Assembly (NCBI GenBank): GCA_938017675.1
Contig: CALIJB010000005.1
Span: 1-64,000 of the forward strand
DNA length: 64,000 bases
Direction of reading: 5' to 3'
DNA from: an uncultured Candidatus Saccharibacteria bacterium
GTDB lineage: Bacteria; Patescibacteriota; Saccharimonadia; Saccharimonadales; Saccharimonadaceae
The position numbers and the translations under genes were made by a program. Positions 9,449 to 18,267 of the stretch are shown here, piece by piece (positions within the stretch are counted from its first letter, which is position 1; each line of letters opens with the position of its first letter). Below the pieces are notes generated by a model, which saw only the letters and a program-made list of their open reading frames with translations, had not been told where the DNA came from and did no database searches.

Positions 9449-10837
9449 TTATTTATAAGTCCACACCGTCTCAAAAACATAAAACCCAAGCACTAAAGCT
9501 AGCCCAAAGAACATAATAAGGTTAAATACCTTTTCATTCTTAGTTCTCACATTAATATATCTTTGCAGCCATAACCCTACCGGCACTAACATAACTGCTG
9601 TTGCCGTAAAATATCTACCCTGAACACCATCCGCATAATACGCTCCCTCGCCAAACCTAAACGGCAATAAGGCCCACGCTGTATACATAGCATACGACAC
9701 TGCACAAACAAACAACCCAATTGTCGCCAAATTATACACTGCCAATTTACCAGTCTGCTCTCCTAATAACTCCTGGTCTTTCTTGTTGTAATGAAGGAGA
9801 GAGAGGAAGAGGAGGGAAAAGAGCGGTATCAGCACAAACAAAGGCAGGTGGTATTTAAAGGATGAAAATTCACCAACACTACCGCGTAATACAGTATCCG
9901 TATACCCGATAGTTGGACTGATGTATGTATTAAACAATATGGTAATAAACTTAAGAGGGTTGCTATGTAGAGGGTTGTGAGCTGCTCCGGTGGTGAGTAG
10001 AGGCTGACCATATATTTTTTGCCAAATTAGTATGCTAATTATCGCGGCGATACCAGTTACTACCAATATAGTCCACTTCTGAACATTAAATGGCAGACGT
10101 TCGTTTTTGTTGGGTGAGAATAGACGCTTTGGTAAAAACAGAAGAGGAAATAGTAGTAAGGCATTTACAGATTTGGTTAGAGTAAGGAATACTCCTATAC
10201 AGATAAGAGTGACTGTTTGTTTATGTGATAACTTATCCTTTTGGGTGAATAGGTTCAAGGTAAAAGCAGTAATTGTAAATACTGCCACATTTGTCATGCA
10301 GTCGCTGGATAGCGACGCCGCCATGTGAATCATTAGTGGAATAAGTCCAATTGCTGTAAAAGCCCACTTACCGATGCGCACCCACTTGATAATGAGATAG
10401 ACAGCAATTGAATAGAAAAGTACGTTAGCAAGACGCCCAAATAAGATAGTTAAACCAGTAGATCCATTAAATAAACTTGCTATACCGATGCCGATTGTTT
10501 GCGGCAGGTGCATAATTGGTGGGTAGCCAGAGGCGCTGCTGCACTTATGAACGTCCATTATGTTTCGATCTATAGGTTTAGAATAATCAGCGGAAAAGTT
10601 ACCTTCGTAAACTGCTTCAGCTCTTTTGATAACATCTTTCGGTAATGTACAGGGTGAGTTAGATTCTACGCGACCTTGAGATATTCCGTAGGCGCGCATA
10701 TAGTGCATGTTCTCATCGCTAACAGATAACTGAGGGACTAGTATTGCCGACAACACCCCAAAAAATAAAGACAAAGATATAAAGACATTTTCAGGCTTTT
10801 TAATAAACGATAGAAAGTGAGACCAAGATTTTTTCAT
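9449..10837 (-). CDS. DUF2142 family polytopic membrane protein (copy 1)
   Basis: 462 residues with about eleven membrane segments. DUF2142 proteins (PF09913) are predicted membrane proteins found in surface-glycan loci and resemble GT-C glycosyltransferases; no reaction is established. An early acidic site, SVSDENMHYMRAYG, fits the acidic residue expected in the first outside loop of GT-C enzymes. It is a tandem paralogue of the next gene: the first 30 and last 120 residues are nearly identical, the middle clearly different. TAGAAT lies 10 nt before the start. Confidence 0.8.
   Translation of the reverse strand: MKKSWSHFLSFIKKPENVFISLSLFFGVLSAILVPQLSVSDENMHYMRAYGISQGRVESNSPCTLPKDVIKRAEAVYEGNFSADYSKPIDRNIMDVHKCSSASGYPPIMHLPQTIGIGIASLFNGSTGLTILFGRLANVLFYSIAVYLIIKWVRIGKWAFTAIGLIPLMIHMAASLSSDCMTNVAVFTITAFTLNLFTQKDKLSHKQTVTLICIGVFLTLTKSVNALLLFPLLFLPKRLFSPNKNERLPFNVQKWTILVVTGIAAIISILIWQKIYGQPLLTTGAAHNPLHSNPLKFITILFNTYISPTIGYTDTVLRGSVGEFSSFKYHLPLFVLIPLFSLLFLSLLHYNKKDQELLGEQTGKLAVYNLATIGLFVCAVSYAMYTAWALLPFRFGEGAYYADGVQGRYFTATAVMLVPVGLWLQRYINVRTKNEKVFNLIMFFGLALVLGFYVFETVWTYK
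9461..9820. repeat. Direct repeat, unit A1 (3' end of DUF2142 copy 1)
   Basis: This 360-bp stretch matches 10,889-11,248 almost base for base. About the last 250 bp (9,570-9,820) show no difference I can find, including third codon positions. Similarity ends abruptly after GGAGGGAAAA in both copies. Confidence 0.9.
10753..10837. repeat. Direct repeat, unit B1 (5' end of DUF2142 copy 1)
   Basis: 85 bp that match 12,181-12,265 with only about four differences. It covers the first 28 codons, the start codon included. Confidence 0.88.
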
Positions 10838-10876
10838 AACTGTTTTTATTCTAGCACATTGTCATGATTAGGATAG

Positions 10877-12265
10877 CTACTTAAATTTCCACACCGTCTC
10901 AAAAACATAAAACCCAAGCACTAAAGCTAACCCAAAGAACATAATAAGGTTAAATACTTTCTCATTCTTAGTCCTTACATTAATATACTTCTGCAGCCAT
11001 AACCCTACCGGCACTAACATAACTGCTGTTGCCGTAAAATATCTACCCTGAACACCATCCGCATAATACGCTCCCTCGCCAAACCTAAACGGCAATAAGG
11101 CCCACGCTGTATACATAGCATACGACACTGCACAAACAAACAACCCAATTGTCGCCAAATTATACACTGCCAATTTACCAGTCTGCTCTCCTAATAACTC
11201 CTGGTCTTTCTTGTTGTAATGAAGGAGAGAGAGGAAGAGGAGGGAAAATGATGGTAGTAATATAAAAAGTGGCAGCCCGTATTTAAAAGCAGAGAATGCG
11301 CCAATCACGCCCCTCAGGATATCGTCGGATACGGGCAGGTTTGGGTTTAGGTAAGTATTAAATAATATCTGGATAAATTTGAGCGGATTGCTATGAAGCG
11401 GATTATGCGGTGCGCCAGTGGTGAGTAGGGGTTGTGTGTATACATGAAGCCACGCTATTAAACAAAGGCCTGCTAATATTGCTGCTGCTGAGAGAACCAA
11501 CCATTTTTGCGGAATAAAAGATATTTTTGATTTTTTATCTGAAACGAAGAGGCGCTTCGGCAAGAAAATAACTGGTGATAATAAGAGTATTGTTACCGAC
11601 TTTGTGAGAATTAACAAGCAGGCTATAGCAATAATAAGCAACTGCTGTTGTCGAGTTAACGGGCTTTTTTGGCTAAAGAAATTTAATGTAGCAGCAATAG
11701 CGGTAAAAATTGCGATATTTGTCACACTGTCTCCTGAAAGTGATGCCGCCAAGTGTATCATTAGCGGAAAAAGGCCAGTTGCTACAAACGCCCACTTACC
11801 AACGCGTACCCATTTTATGATGAAATACAGAGCAAATGAGTAAAATATTAGATTAGCTAATCTTCCGAACATGATGGTTACTCCGAGTGAACCATGTATG
11901 AGATTTGCCAAAATGATACCAATTGTCTGCGGTAGATGCATAATTGGAGGATAGCCAGTTGCGCTGCTGCATTTCCCTGTCTCTGTATCGCTACGATTTA
12001 TAGTTTTCTTATAGCTAGTTACGAAATTATTTACATCTGCTTCTTTTGCTTTTAATACCACTTCTTTAGGTAAAGTACAGGCAACTCCTGATTCAATTTT
12101 TCCTTGGGATAACCCATAGGATCGCATATAATGTACACCTTCGTCATTGACTGACAGCAGAGGTACGGTGGCTGCAGACAACACCCCAAAAAATAAAGAC
12201 AAAGATATAAAGACGTTTTCAGGCTTTTTAATAAACGATAGAAAGCGAGACCAATATTTTTTCAT
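10877..12265 (-). CDS. DUF2142 family polytopic membrane protein (copy 2)
   Basis: 462 residues, the same length as its neighbour, with the same N-terminal membrane anchor and early acidic site (SVNDEGVHYMRSYG). The central region differs from copy 1 at many residues while both ends match almost exactly, also at silent positions. Its role is probably lipid-linked sugar transfer or glycan modification, by inference from family context. It is transcribed divergently from the flippase. TATAAT lies 11 nt before the start. Confidence 0.8.
   Translation of the reverse strand: MKKYWSRFLSFIKKPENVFISLSLFFGVLSAATVPLLSVNDEGVHYMRSYGLSQGKIESGVACTLPKEVVLKAKEADVNNFVTSYKKTINRSDTETGKCSSATGYPPIMHLPQTIGIILANLIHGSLGVTIMFGRLANLIFYSFALYFIIKWVRVGKWAFVATGLFPLMIHLAASLSGDSVTNIAIFTAIAATLNFFSQKSPLTRQQQLLIIAIACLLILTKSVTILLLSPVIFLPKRLFVSDKKSKISFIPQKWLVLSAAAILAGLCLIAWLHVYTQPLLTTGAPHNPLHSNPLKFIQILFNTYLNPNLPVSDDILRGVIGAFSAFKYGLPLFILLPSFSLLFLSLLHYNKKDQELLGEQTGKLAVYNLATIGLFVCAVSYAMYTAWALLPFRFGEGAYYADGVQGRYFTATAVMLVPVGLWLQKYINVRTKNEKVFNLIMFFGLALVLGFYVFETVWKFK
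10889..11248. repeat. Direct repeat, unit A2 (3' end of DUF2142 copy 2)
   Basis: Partner of 9,461-9,820, with the same length and orientation. The boundaries are sharp, as expected from gene conversion or recent recombination. Confidence 0.9.
12181..12265. repeat. Direct repeat, unit B2 (5' end of DUF2142 copy 2)
   Basis: Partner of 10,753-10,837. With units A1 and A2 it brackets a divergent central segment in each gene. Confidence 0.88.
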
Positions 12266-12311
12266 ATACTAAGCAAATTATAAAGTAGAGTAGTTTATTG
12301 AGCAAACTTGC

Positions 12312-12317
12312 TATACT
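12312..12317 (+). promoter_or_regulatory. -10 box for the flippase gene, leaderless spacing
   Basis: TATACT ends 6 nt before the ATG at 12,324, and no Shine-Dalgarno sequence is visible. Confidence 0.5.
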
Positions 12318-12323
12318 AATGAC

Positions 12324-13580
12324 ATGCAGTCGAAAAAAAAGGATTACATCTGGAACTCACTAGGTTCACTGTTGCAGAGTGCAATTTCACCAGTATTATT
12401 GATTGTTATTACGCGGTTGAATGGCATCGAGGATTCTGGGTTATTTTCGTTTGCGCTGTCGCTTTCGGTGGTGTTTTGGGCGATATCTTTATGGGGCGGC
12501 CGGACTTATCAGGCATCTGATGTCAAGCGGGAGTTTTGCAGCGGCGGTTATGTCGCTGTGCGTTTCGTTGCATCGCTTATTGTGGCAGTTTCTGCAGTGG
12601 TGTTTTGTGTATTGAATGGATATAACGCTACTAAAACGGGCTTGATTATGATTTTGGTAGCCTTTAAAATTTTAGAATCAATTGCCGATTCGTTGTATGG
12701 TGTTTTGCAAATCCATCGTAAATTGTATATCGCTGGTATCTCACTAACCATGAAAGCGATTCTTGGTTTTGGGGTATTTATAGTGGTTGATATTGTAACT
12801 AAAAATGTCATGTATGGCACATTGGCGATATTGCTAGTCAATGCGCTCATTATCCTTCTGTACGATGTGTTATGGGTGCGACGTGTTGAGGCTATTGCTA
12901 TGAATAAAAAGTTCATCGAAGAATACGCCAGTCAGGCTGCTGTCATCATGAAACGTACTTCAGCGGTATTTGTTGTGATGTTTTTGACGATGTTTTCACT
13001 CAATATCCCGCGGTATTTTTTGGACAAGTCCCATCCTGATCAAATTGGTTATTTTGGAATTATGGCAATGCCAATTACGCTCCTTGGACTTTTCATATCG
13101 TTTATTATTCAGCCGAATGTCGTCAATTTGTCTGAACTATTAGCAAAAGGAAAATTGAAGGAGTTTGCGCGAATCGTCGGCAAGATTAATCAAATAACCT
13201 TTGGGATAGGCGTACTTTCAGTTATTTTGAGTTATTTGATTGGTGTTTGGGTGCTTAATAATATTTTTGGCATCAATATTAATAATTTCCAACTTGATTT
13301 AACAATTATGGTTATTGGTGCGGCGGCGAACGCTTTTGTGTCGATTTATGTTAATTTGCTGATAATTATGCGTCGGTTTAAGGGGCAATTTTACACACTA
13401 CTACTCACGGATATTTTGGCGGTAGTGGTGTCTATGTGCCTGATTGAGCAGTTGGCGATGTTGGGTAGCGTGCTGGTTTTCATGATGATCAGCTTTTTGC
13501 AAGTAGCACTTCTGTTGGTCATCTACAAGCGGTCGCTAAAAGATGCTATAATAATTGACAAAGATAAAGGGGAATTATGA
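12324..13580 (+). CDS. Polysaccharide flippase (Wzx-like, MOP superfamily)
   Basis: 418 residues with about twelve to fourteen membrane segments and no large soluble domain. The N-terminus (DYIWNSLGSLLQSAISPVLL) is typical of Wzx/RfbX-type flippases, which move undecaprenyl-diphosphate-linked repeat units to the outer face. The O-antigen ligase/polymerase-like protein at 26,725 and the initiating sugar transferase at 25,250 would complete a Wzx/Wzy-like route. The stop overlaps the next start (ATGA). Confidence 0.85.
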   Translation: MQSKKKDYIWNSLGSLLQSAISPVLLIVITRLNGIEDSGLFSFALSLSVVFWAISLWGGRTYQASDVKREFCSGGYVAVRFVASLIVAVSAVVFCVLNGYNATKTGLIMILVAFKILESIADSLYGVLQIHRKLYIAGISLTMKAILGFGVFIVVDIVTKNVMYGTLAILLVNALIILLYDVLWVRRVEAIAMNKKFIEEYASQAAVIMKRTSAVFVVMFLTMFSLNIPRYFLDKSHPDQIGYFGIMAMPITLLGLFISFIIQPNVVNLSELLAKGKLKEFARIVGKINQITFGIGVLSVILSYLIGVWVLNNIFGININNFQLDLTIMVIGAAANAFVSIYVNLLIIMRRFKGQFYTLLLTDILAVVVSMCLIEQLAMLGSVLVFMMISFLQVALLLVIYKRSLKDAIIIDKDKGEL

Positions 13581-14434
13581 GTAAGAAATACGTAATTTTG
13601 GGAGCAGGTGGACAACTAGGTAAGGCATTGTGTGCCATGTTTCCAGATGCCAAGGCTTTATCACGAGAAGAGTTGGATATAGCCGATGAGGAACAAGTAA
13701 AGGCGTTTGACTGGTCGAAATACGACGTTATCATCAATGCAGCAGCTTTAGTTAATGCTGATGGGTCTGAGACGGACGAGCTGCGTGCTAAGACGTGGCT
13801 GGCTAATGCTTATGGTCCACGTAACCTCGCTAAAATTGCGATTGAGCAAAACAAAACGCTTATCCACTATTCATCAGACTATGTTTGGGATGGTCGCCAG
13901 AAAAACCATCAAGATGATGAGGTGGTTGCACCACTATTGGTCTATGGAGAAAGTAAGGCGGCAGGTGATTTGGTAGTTAGTTTGGTGCCAAAACACTACA
14001 TCATGCGAGTGTCATGGGTTGTTGGCGACGGCCACAATATGCCAAAAACCATGAAAAACTTGGCGGATATGCGCATCAATCCGAAAGTCGTCAATGATCA
14101 ATTTGGTCGGCTGACGTTTGCGTCAGAGATTGCCCGAGCTACCAAATATTTCTTAGACAATAATGTGGCATACGGATTGTATAATGTGTCCAATGATGGT
14201 CCAGTCAAGTCGTGGTACGAAATTGCTGCCGATGTTTTTGAATATGCTGGACATGACCGCAGCCGCGTGCAACCAATTTCTACCGAGGAATACGCTGCCA
14301 GTAAGCCAGGCTTTGCGCCGCGGCCGCTCAATAGTGATATGGACTTGTCGAAGTTGCGCCGAGCAGGTTTCACACCAAGAGACTATACGGACATGTTGAA
14401 AGATTACATTAAACAACTACCGGTTAATGGATAG
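13577..14434 (+). CDS. rmlD: dTDP-4-dehydrorhamnose reductase family protein, first copy
   Basis: 285 residues. The Rossmann motif is GAGGQLG at residues about 8-14. SSDYVWDG and the YGESKAAGD segment supply the Ser/Thr and the Tyr-x-x-x-Lys pair of extended short-chain dehydrogenases. RmlD reduces dTDP-4-keto-L-rhamnose to dTDP-L-rhamnose with NAD(P)H. A second rmlD sits at 19,569, so one copy may make a different deoxysugar or use another keto-sugar. Its ATGA overlap with the flippase and the following GT8 gene tie it to the glycan operon. Confidence 0.85.
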   Translation: MSKKYVILGAGGQLGKALCAMFPDAKALSREELDIADEEQVKAFDWSKYDVIINAAALVNADGSETDELRAKTWLANAYGPRNLAKIAIEQNKTLIHYSSDYVWDGRQKNHQDDEVVAPLLVYGESKAAGDLVVSLVPKHYIMRVSWVVGDGHNMPKTMKNLADMRINPKVVNDQFGRLTFASEIARATKYFLDNNVAYGLYNVSNDGPVKSWYEIAADVFEYAGHDRSRVQPISTEEYAASKPGFAPRPLNSDMDLSKLRRAGFTPRDYTDMLKDYIKQLPVNG

Positions 14435-14445
14435 GAATTACAAGC

Positions 14446-15429
14446 ATGAATAAAGGAATTCTAAACGTTATATATCAGAGTGATGACAATTATGCCGTAG
14501 TGAGTGCAATTTCTATTGTGTCGCTTTTGGAAAACAATAAACATTTAAAACAGATTAATATTTTTTACCTCGGACATCAACTGAAAAAAGATAGCATCAA
14601 CAAATTCAATAAAATGGTTGGAAATTATAAGAACGCGACAATTACTTTCGTTGACGTGTCAAGTTATCCTGACGAATTGAAAGAGATTGGCGTTAAGGCT
14701 TGGAAGGGGTTATATATCACATGGTATAAGATGCTGGCGTTTGCCAAGCTCGATATTAAAACGGACCGAATTTTGTACATTAACCCGCACACGGTGATTA
14801 GTGGTGTGCTTGATGGTCTTTTGGAGCTTGATTTCGAGGGTAATGTGATGGCGCTGTCGTACGACGCTACCATGGTAAACGCGCACAAGGATGTCATTGG
14901 TTTGAAACCAACTGACGGTTACTTTAATTGTGGGGTTATGCTTATCAATCACAAAAAATGGATGAAAGACAAGATTGATGCCAAGATGCGCGAGCATTTG
15001 CGGCACAATCGCTACGAGGTGGCTGACCAAGATTTATGCAACGTGTTTTTCAAAGGCAAGATCAAGAAAGTCGGTGTGGAATATAATTTCTCGACCGTTT
15101 TCTATGGCTATGACATTAAAAAATATATTAAGGCCAATGGTTTCTTGCCAGAGAGTTTTTATAGTTATGATGAAATCATGGAGAGTTACTACACGCCGAA
15201 GATCATTCATTCGCAGTTTGGTGTGAACGGTAGGCCGTGGCAGCAGGGTAACGATAATCCAGTTGGTTTTTTGTGGCGTAAATATTTGAAACTAACGCCC
15301 TGGAAAAACGCTAAAATGCCAGTAGCCAAGAAGGACATAAACTGGCGACTGTATGACCTATTGCCGCAATCGATAATCGTCAATCTGTATGCGTGGGCGG
15401 TTAATCGTAAGTTTGCAAAGACAAAATAG
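14446..15429 (+). CDS. Family 8 glycosyltransferase-like protein with altered DxD motif
   Basis: 327 residues. The GT8 layout is clear: NVIYQSDDNYAVV at the N-terminus, conserved Lys/Trp around KGLYITWYKML, DGYFNCGVMLIN, VADQDLCNVFF and the late HSQFGVNGRPW. Where most GT8 enzymes have a YLDxD metal site, this protein reads YINPHTVI, so both Asp are gone. It may use another metal arrangement, or bind rather than transfer sugar. It lies 11 nt after rmlD with no strong ribosome-binding site. Confidence 0.8.
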   Translation: MNKGILNVIYQSDDNYAVVSAISIVSLLENNKHLKQINIFYLGHQLKKDSINKFNKMVGNYKNATITFVDVSSYPDELKEIGVKAWKGLYITWYKMLAFAKLDIKTDRILYINPHTVISGVLDGLLELDFEGNVMALSYDATMVNAHKDVIGLKPTDGYFNCGVMLINHKKWMKDKIDAKMREHLRHNRYEVADQDLCNVFFKGKIKKVGVEYNFSTVFYGYDIKKYIKANGFLPESFYSYDEIMESYYTPKIIHSQFGVNGRPWQQGNDNPVGFLWRKYLKLTPWKNAKMPVAKKDINWRLYDLLPQSIIVNLYAWAVNRKFAKTK

Positions 15430-15456
15430 TAAATTAATTAAGTTATAGGATAAGCA

Positions 15457-16272
15457 TTAAAACCGCGACAAGAAACTATGAATACGTGATGTCACGCGAA
15501 GTTTTGCTGCTCGTGCGGCTTTTTTCCAGCTAATCTCAGTAAACCTATCGGAAAAATTATCGTAGACTTCTTTCTCTTCCTTGAATCGGATACCATTTTT
15601 ACCTTTTTCCTTGCTGGATAACGACTCGGCAAAACGGCGGTATTGAAAAGTTTCTGTTGTGTCAAAATAAAGCGAAGCGCCATCAATAATCATAGTTAAT
15701 TCGACGATGACGTCTTCAAGGATTTTGTATTTTGTATCAAATGAATATCGTTTGAGAGTATCGGTTTTCCAAGTGATGGATGGAAAATAAAGCCAATTAC
15801 CGTGGCAAAGCGACGCAGCAAGTTTTTCGCCAGATAGTATACCGGATTTTTTAGGCTGCAGTATTCTTTTCACTTTATCGACAAGCGGTAGATATACGTT
15901 ACTTTTGTCGTTGATTATCTGTACGCGAGGCTGATAAAAATCTGCTTCACCAATGTTTTTTAGCGCAGTATCAACGTAGCTAGGTAATAGTTTATCGTCG
16001 CAGCCGACGATCATACAATACGGTGCGCTTGCGTGTTGAATAGCGTAATTAAAGTTGGCGGTGATACCAATATTTTTACGGTGTCTGATATACGTGATGC
16101 GTTTATCGTTTAACTTTTTGTAATAATTATAGGCGGTTTTATCTGGATAATGATCGTCAAGAATAGTCAAATGCCAGGCTTTGCTGGTTTGTGCTAGCAC
16201 TGAATCGACAGTTTGCTTTAGTAGTGAAAATTCACCCCAGTACGGTACGATGATGTCAATACTATTTTTCAT
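15457..16272 (-). CDS. Family 2 glycosyltransferase
   Basis: 271 residues from the ATG at 16,272. The longer frame to 16,398 is rejected because the extra 42 residues overlap the DUF2304 gene and the GT2 fold begins at IDIIVPYWGE. Further marks are LTILDDHYPD, NFNYAIQHASAPYCMIVGCDDKLLP and ILEDVIVELTM. It overlaps the end of the DUF2304 gene by 11 nt, so it is part of a GT2 (16,612), DUF2304, GT2 operon. Substrates are not predictable. Confidence 0.82.
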   Translation of the reverse strand: MKNSIDIIVPYWGEFSLLKQTVDSVLAQTSKAWHLTILDDHYPDKTAYNYYKKLNDKRITYIRHRKNIGITANFNYAIQHASAPYCMIVGCDDKLLPSYVDTALKNIGEADFYQPRVQIINDKSNVYLPLVDKVKRILQPKKSGILSGEKLAASLCHGNWLYFPSITWKTDTLKRYSFDTKYKILEDVIVELTMIIDGASLYFDTTETFQYRRFAESLSSKEKGKNGIRFKEEKEVYDNFSDRFTEISWKKAARAAKLRVTSRIHSFLSRF

Positions 16273-16615
16273 TCGAAAGCCTGATTGATAATTCTTGATG
16301 CAAATCGCGCAGTCTTCGCTCGTTTTGGTCGATACGCTGGCGCTGGTTGTTGGCGATGTAGAATAGCAAAATAATTGTCGTAGTTTGCAGAATATCAAAT
16401 AAGCTTAACTCTGACGAATCCAGCGGCGGATGGCCTATTGAAATATTATACAGAGGAAATGACCCAATCAGGACAACCATGATAACCATCCAGATAATTA
16501 ATTGATGACGAAAGCGCGTTACACTAACTTTGCGCAGTTTGTACTGAGTGATGATATTGATCAATGCTGCTAAAATAATCGGCACATTGAGTAGTACGAG
16601 AATAAGATATCTCAT
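16262..16615 (-). CDS. DUF2304 family small membrane protein
   Basis: 117 residues with three membrane segments (about 2-22, 40-58, 72-92) and a charged coiled tail, the pattern of DUF2304 (PF10066). Members are usually encoded beside GT2 polyprenol-phosphate sugar synthases, as here, and may anchor or assist them; that role is inferred from gene pairing. The start overlaps the upstream GT2 stop by 4 nt. Confidence 0.8.
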   Translation of the reverse strand: MRYLILVLLNVPIILAALINIITQYKLRKVSVTRFRHQLIIWMVIMVVLIGSFPLYNISIGHPPLDSSELSLFDILQTTTIILLFYIANNQRQRIDQNERRLRDLHQELSIRLSNEK

Positions 16616-17316
16616 TCGAATAACTCCGTTAAGCGTTGCTTGAATAGTCGTTTGATGATATTGATGGCATTCCAGTTGTTTTGACCTTTGGCGCGGGAAT
16701 AGTCGGTGTAAATTGCTTTAATCGGGTATTCAGAAATAACCATGCCTGCTTGTTTGGCACGCCAAATCATCTCTGAGCAAAACTCATAGCCGGTTGATTT
16801 CCAGTCGAGGTTATCGATGGCTTTTCGCGAGTAAACCCGCAGACCAGATTGCGAATCAGTAACATTAATACCAAACAGGGCATAAGTGATGAAACTTAAG
16901 CCTTTATTTCCCAAAACCTTAGTCCTAGACATGCCCTCGCTATTGATGAGTCGGCTGCCAATGAGTAAATCTGCGTCAGAGTTGTCGCTCTGTCGAATGC
17001 CTGCTAAGACATCTTCTGGATCGTGCTGACCATCAGCATCCATAGTGGCGGCAATATCATAGCCGTGTTGCCGCGCGTAGGCAAGCCCAGTCAAGGTGGC
17101 GCCGCCAGCTCCAGAATTCAAGATATGATTAATGACAATTGCGCCGCCTTTTTGCGCTTGTTCAAGCGTATCGTCTTTTGATCCGTCGTTGATGAGAACT
17201 ATATCAATTGAGTAGTCTTTTTTGGCTTTTGAGAAAACTTTTTTGGCTTTTTTAATAACATCTTTGATGACACTAGATTCGTTGTAGGCGGGTATGATGA
17301 CACAAACTTTTTTCAT
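16612..17316 (-). CDS. Family 2 glycosyltransferase, polyprenyl-phosphate sugar synthase-like (DPM1-like)
   Basis: 234 residues, nearly all GT2 catalytic domain: VCVIIPAYNE, DIVLINDGSKD, ATMDADGQHDPED (DxD), GSR and SGLRVYSRKAI. This is the soluble DPM1/DolP-mannose synthase type, which makes polyprenyl-phosphate-linked sugars used by GT-C enzymes. The coupled DUF2304 membrane gene supports membrane recruitment, and DUF2142 proteins in the same locus are candidate users of its product (inference). It lies 6 nt downstream of rmlA. Confidence 0.85.
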   Translation of the reverse strand: MKKVCVIIPAYNESSVIKDVIKKAKKVFSKAKKDYSIDIVLINDGSKDDTLEQAQKGGAIVINHILNSGAGGATLTGLAYARQHGYDIAATMDADGQHDPEDVLAGIRQSDNSDADLLIGSRLINSEGMSRTKVLGNKGLSFITYALFGINVTDSQSGLRVYSRKAIDNLDWKSTGYEFCSEMIWRAKQAGMVISEYPIKAIYTDYSRAKGQNNWNAINIIKRLFKQRLTELFE

Positions 17317-17322
17317 CGGTAA

Positions 17323-18177
17323 TTACAATACGTTCAAGTATTCTCCGTAGCCTGATTTCTTGAGTGTGGCAGCGATCTCGTCAAGTTGCTGGCGGTTAAT
17401 CCAGCCGTTTTGGAAAGCAGTTTTTTCTGGGCTGCCGACAATTTGGCCGGTACGCGTTTGGACAACACGAACAAAATCTTCGGCGTCAGTTAGGCTGCTG
17501 ATAGTACCAGTATCTAGCCAAACATCGCCGTTATCAAGCGTCTGAACTTTGAGTTTGCCGCGGCGTAAATATTCGGCGTTAATTGAGGTAATTTCTAGCT
17601 CGCCGCGGGCGCTTGGCTGAACCTTTTTAGCGATCTCGATAACATCATTGTCATAGAAATATATGCCGACAACTGCGAAATTAGATTTTGGCTGGACGGG
17701 TTTTTCTTCAATCGAGACTGCTTGATTTTGATCATCGAATTCGACAACGCCGTAACGCTCTGGGTCAGATACTTTATAAGCGAAAACAATGCCGCCATCT
17801 GGGTCGGTGCAGGCGCGTAGCGAATCGTCAAGAGCTGCACCATAAAAAATGTTATCACCTAGCACTAACGCTACTTTGTCGTCGCCAATAAATTCTTCAC
17901 CAATGATAAAAGCCTGGGCTAGGCCTTCTGGTTTAGGCTGAACAGCATATTCTAGGTTGATACCCCACTGTGAACCGTCACCAAGGAGTCGTTGAAATCC
18001 AGCTTGGTCGTCTGGTGTGGTGATTATCAAAATATCGCGAATTCCTGCCTGCATCAGCGTGGTCAGCGGATAATAAATCATCGGCTTATCATAAATTGGC
18101 ATTAGCTGCTTGCTAATAGCCTTGGTAATCGGCCACAGCCGCGTCCCCGATCCACCCGCTAGAATTATTCCTTTCAT
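17323..18177 (-). CDS. rmlA: Glucose-1-phosphate thymidylyltransferase
   Basis: 284 residues. The N-terminus MKGIILAGGSGTRLWP is the nucleotidyltransferase signature, followed by SKQLMPIYDKPMIYYP and VLGDNIFYG, close to bacterial RmlA/RfbA throughout. It converts glucose-1-phosphate and dTTP to dTDP-glucose, the first step of dTDP-rhamnose synthesis. The ATG at 18,177 is chosen because AGGAGG ends 4 nt upstream. Unlike several neighbours it has a normal leader of about 20 nt. Confidence 0.95.
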   Translation of the reverse strand: MKGIILAGGSGTRLWPITKAISKQLMPIYDKPMIYYPLTTLMQAGIRDILIITTPDDQAGFQRLLGDGSQWGINLEYAVQPKPEGLAQAFIIGEEFIGDDKVALVLGDNIFYGAALDDSLRACTDPDGGIVFAYKVSDPERYGVVEFDDQNQAVSIEEKPVQPKSNFAVVGIYFYDNDVIEIAKKVQPSARGELEITSINAEYLRRGKLKVQTLDNGDVWLDTGTISSLTDAEDFVRVVQTRTGQIVGSPEKTAFQNGWINRQQLDEIAATLKKSGYGEYLNVL

Positions 18178-18193
18178 AAACCTCCTGCTTTTA

Positions 18194-18223
18194 TGATATA
18201 AGTATAGCAAACAGATTAGCTAA
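18194..18223 (-). promoter_or_regulatory. Promoter for rmlA
   Basis: On the minus strand TTGTCA, an 18-nt spacer and TATACT, followed by a short leader carrying AGGAGG. A conventional leadered promoter. Confidence 0.6.
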
Positions 18224-18254
18224 TTGACAAAAGTACAAAAGTAAGTTAAAACAA

Positions 18255-18260
18255 TAGAAT
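18255..18260 (+). promoter_or_regulatory. -10 box for the interrupted gene at 18,268, leaderless spacing
   Basis: TAGAAT ends 7 nt before the ATG at 18,268. No Shine-Dalgarno sequence is visible. Confidence 0.4.
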
Positions 18261-18267
18261 AGCAAAT

